From assembly GCA_947179485.1 (NCBI GenBank), contig OX359245.1:34769067-34833066 (forward strand): 64,000 nucleotides of DNA, written 5' to 3'. Shown here in pieces: positions 61,643-64,000 of this stretch. Numbering within the stretch: the stretch's first letter is position 1; every line of letters starts with the position of its first letter. This DNA is from Allacma fusca. Taxonomy: Eukaryota > Arthropoda > Collembola > Symphypleona > Sminthuridae. A program made the position numbers and the translations under genes. The notes beneath the pieces are model-generated. The model made no database searches. It had not been told where the DNA came from and saw only the letters and a program-made list of their open reading frames with translations.

Positions 61643-64000
61643 GTGGCGTCAGCCGCCGCCGAAGGCTATGCCCGAATTTTCTATAAATTGTCTCAAGTTT
61701 CCCCGTGCCACATGTCACCTCACGATATCCGATTCATTAGAGTTATAGAACTAGACAACCATCAAGAATATATCATTTGTAATCAACAAAAATATATAGC
61801 TCTATTAATTAGTGAAGCTGCTCTCGTTGAGCTTACCTCTGAGGACGAAATACGTGCACGTGCTAAATATAGTCATCTCTCATCTACGAGAGCACTATAC
61901 CTTTACAAGTTTTACAAAATGTTTAAGCAAAAGCTGCCTCGATACGTTTACTCCAACATTGAGCCCCAACCAGTTGATAGAAGTGACATTAAAGTTATCC
62001 GGAAAAACCCCAGCCGAATTCCTCGATCAATCAATAGTTCGACCACGACCCTGCCTGAAACCACCGTGGTAACCGTCCCAGACGATATTCTGACCCAAGT
62101 CCCGTCCAGTGAAGGCGAAAATGACACCGAAGGCCCAACACCGGAACCCACAACCCCTCTTGGTGGTTTTGCTAGTTTCAACCCTAGTAGGACATCCACC
62201 CCTGCTGTCTCTTCTGGTCCAGCCGATCATGTTTCCGTCTTCGATCAACATCACACAGTAAGTTAAAACTTTGATCTATCTTACAATCATACGCTCACCG
62301 GCACTCCCGTAGCTCCACATCCACAACCCACATCATCTCGTCTTTTTGCCTCCCGGGACTTTCTCGAAGACATCGCCCAGAAGCTCGTTGATGACATTAA
62401 GACCAAACAAGAAACCGACTCTTCAGGGACGAGCATCCTTACCTACGCTCATTACCAGCAATTGCTATATGATCTTAAATTAACCACAGAAGTTACATCT
62501 GACGGTCACTTCCTCAACACAAGAGAAACATTTACAAGGGTTGTAGCACGAATCCTCCGCATCTTTACACTTTGGCAAACAAATTCCAATGAATTTGCAT
62601 CCATCATAACCGAGATTGAAGATATACAATCATCTTTACTGGCATCCGCATTCTTTCCAACGGTCACTACTACTCCAGTCACAACAACTACTCCTTCCGT
62701 GTCCACCACTAAGACCCCTACCTTTGTTATCGAAACACACAGCTACACGCCTGTAATCCTCGCATGGACAACACGACTACAAGCTGAACGAAATTCCACT
62801 CAAGACATTGCCCATCTTCTCAGTTACGCATATTACTTAGGCTTGGTACTGGAATTTCAGCTCACATCCAAATACACCCACAACCATTGTCATTTTTCAT
62901 CTCAGCAAGCCTACAAAGAGGGACTCTTTCTTTTAGACCAGGAATTTATTTCCATTGCTACTCAAACCTACCCGGACATTTTTTCCGCTCCCGTCCCTAA
63001 TCCAGACAATCACACCAATAATCCTTCTCATACAGCTGCACAGGACAATACCGCTGTCCTCATTCCCGACGTTGACACCACCGCCGTATACGACAGTGAC
63101 AATCCTCTACATAATATTAACGTAACTCCTCCACCTCTTTCTGACTCTAACTCTGATTCCGGGTCACTCCACTCGGAATCCCTCCATTTCACCACAGCTA
63201 CGAACAGCTCTTCCTCTTCTCGTTCAGCTTCTCCAGCTCCAACTCCTCCCCCTATTCCTCCAATTATTCCTACAAAAAATCCCACCATGGATTACACCCG
63301 ATTTCTTTTCGATAAACCGGCTTATCCTTCTTCCAAAATCTCCTCCGAAGAATTGTCAGAATTCCTACTACGCTGTGACGACTTCTTCAATACTTTCCAA
63401 ACAGACGTCAAGATGAAAAAGTCTTATGTGTACAGGAAACTCTCCGATGCCACCAAAACAGGCAAAGATTATTTGGCTCATTATTACAACCTCACATCCA
63501 CTTCTCGTCAAACTTACGCCCAATTTCGCGACGACCTGTTGACAAAAATGCCCAGGGATATTCCCGACAGAAAAAGTAAACTTTTGGACGCTCTATCTAT
63601 GACACCATATCCACATGAACCACCAACCAAGTTCGTGTTACGAGTTAAGTCTGCTGCAAGCACAGACTGGTCCACATTTCCAGAGGCCACTACAGTGAAA
63701 ACATTGTTGGACAAACTCGACACCACAGTTAAGATTTTTATAACAAGCAAAAATCTGAAAATTAAAAATTTCAATCATCTCTTGGATGCCTTACGCGATT
63801 ATGAATCATGCACCACTCCCCATACAGACCACAATGCTGTCTTGCAACTCCGGTTCTTCCTACATCATTAGAAAAAACCCTGGCCACGCTTCTGGAGAAA
63901 ATAGAAAAATTGGAAGCTAAAGAAGCTCCCATTATGGCAATCACTCAACATGCTCAGCCACAGCGCTCACAGTATAACAACAATTTTCAACATGGACAAG
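61643..64000 (+). pseudogene. gag: gag of a second LTR retroelement, one stop and one frameshift, runs off the window
   Basis: A frame from 61643 (first codon GTG; first ATG in frame at 61712) runs to a TAA at 62264-62266, goes on in the same frame from 62267 and ends at 63871. A shift near 63840 leads to a coding-like continuation up to the last base (VLATPVLPTSLEKTLATLLE, then Gln/Asn-rich). The first part is Ser/Thr/Pro-rich. The part from about 63290 has a capsid-like helical pattern (EELSEFLLRCDDFFNTFQ, KSYVYRKLSDATKTGKDYLA, FRDDLLTKMPRDIPDRK), which is why I call gag. The zinc knuckle and pol should lie beyond the window. It is unlike the gag at 42860. The single stop may be real decay or a sequencing error. 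Confidence 0.6.

Overview
The window is nuclear DNA from an animal, most likely an arthropod. It is AT-rich, its genes have short introns (about 90-110 bases) with GT/AG ends, and it is crowded with eukaryotic DNA transposons and LTR retroelements. An expanded family of secreted serine-carboxypeptidase (CPVL/vitellogenic-type) genes would fit a springtail or a related group, but the sequence alone does not fix the taxon.

From 2 to 33 kb (with an outlier at 49.6-50.3 kb) lies a tandem array of serine-carboxypeptidase-like genes, all on the + strand. Five copies have the same four-exon structure, with coding lengths 276/331/242/537: 2026-3692, 9391-12052, 17341-19009, 23589-26109 and 31387-33041. 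Copies 1, 3 and 5 read as intact 461-residue secreted proteins. Copies 2 and 4 are broken in exon 1, copy 2 by a hAT-type element and copy 4 by a solo LTR, each with a clean target-site duplication. At least seven further relics lie between and after them. Every copy has lost the catalytic serine (Gly or Ala instead) and the glycine-rich oxyanion-hole motif, and the catalytic histidine is Arg, while the fold and the catalytic Asp are kept. This is an array of apparent pseudo-peptidases with conserved exon structure and shared promoters, and it is the most interesting biology in the window.

From 34 to 48 kb the sequence is transposons inside transposons. A Tigger/pogo-like element (34126-35140) holds a hAT MITE. 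Next is a PIF/Harbinger transposon (35357-47693) with a readable MADF-BESS gene on + and a broken DDE nuclease gene on -. A 9.0-kb Ty3/gypsy LTR retrotransposon on the - strand (36386-45411) sits in the last intron of the MADF-BESS gene. Its two LTRs show no difference by eye, and after gag and pol it carries two extra overlapping reading frames of unknown function, the second with a membrane segment.

From 48 to 60 kb there is no intact host gene. There is a hAT element, a carboxypeptidase relic, a pair of near-identical inverted Tigger-like elements, a perfect 30-bp hairpin, a three-element nest (hAT host with a Tc1/mariner-like MITE and a second hAT element inside it), a 33-bp minisatellite and a palindrome. 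From about 60.8 kb to the end lies the 5' part of a second LTR retroelement on +, with a gag frame carrying one in-frame stop and a later frameshift.
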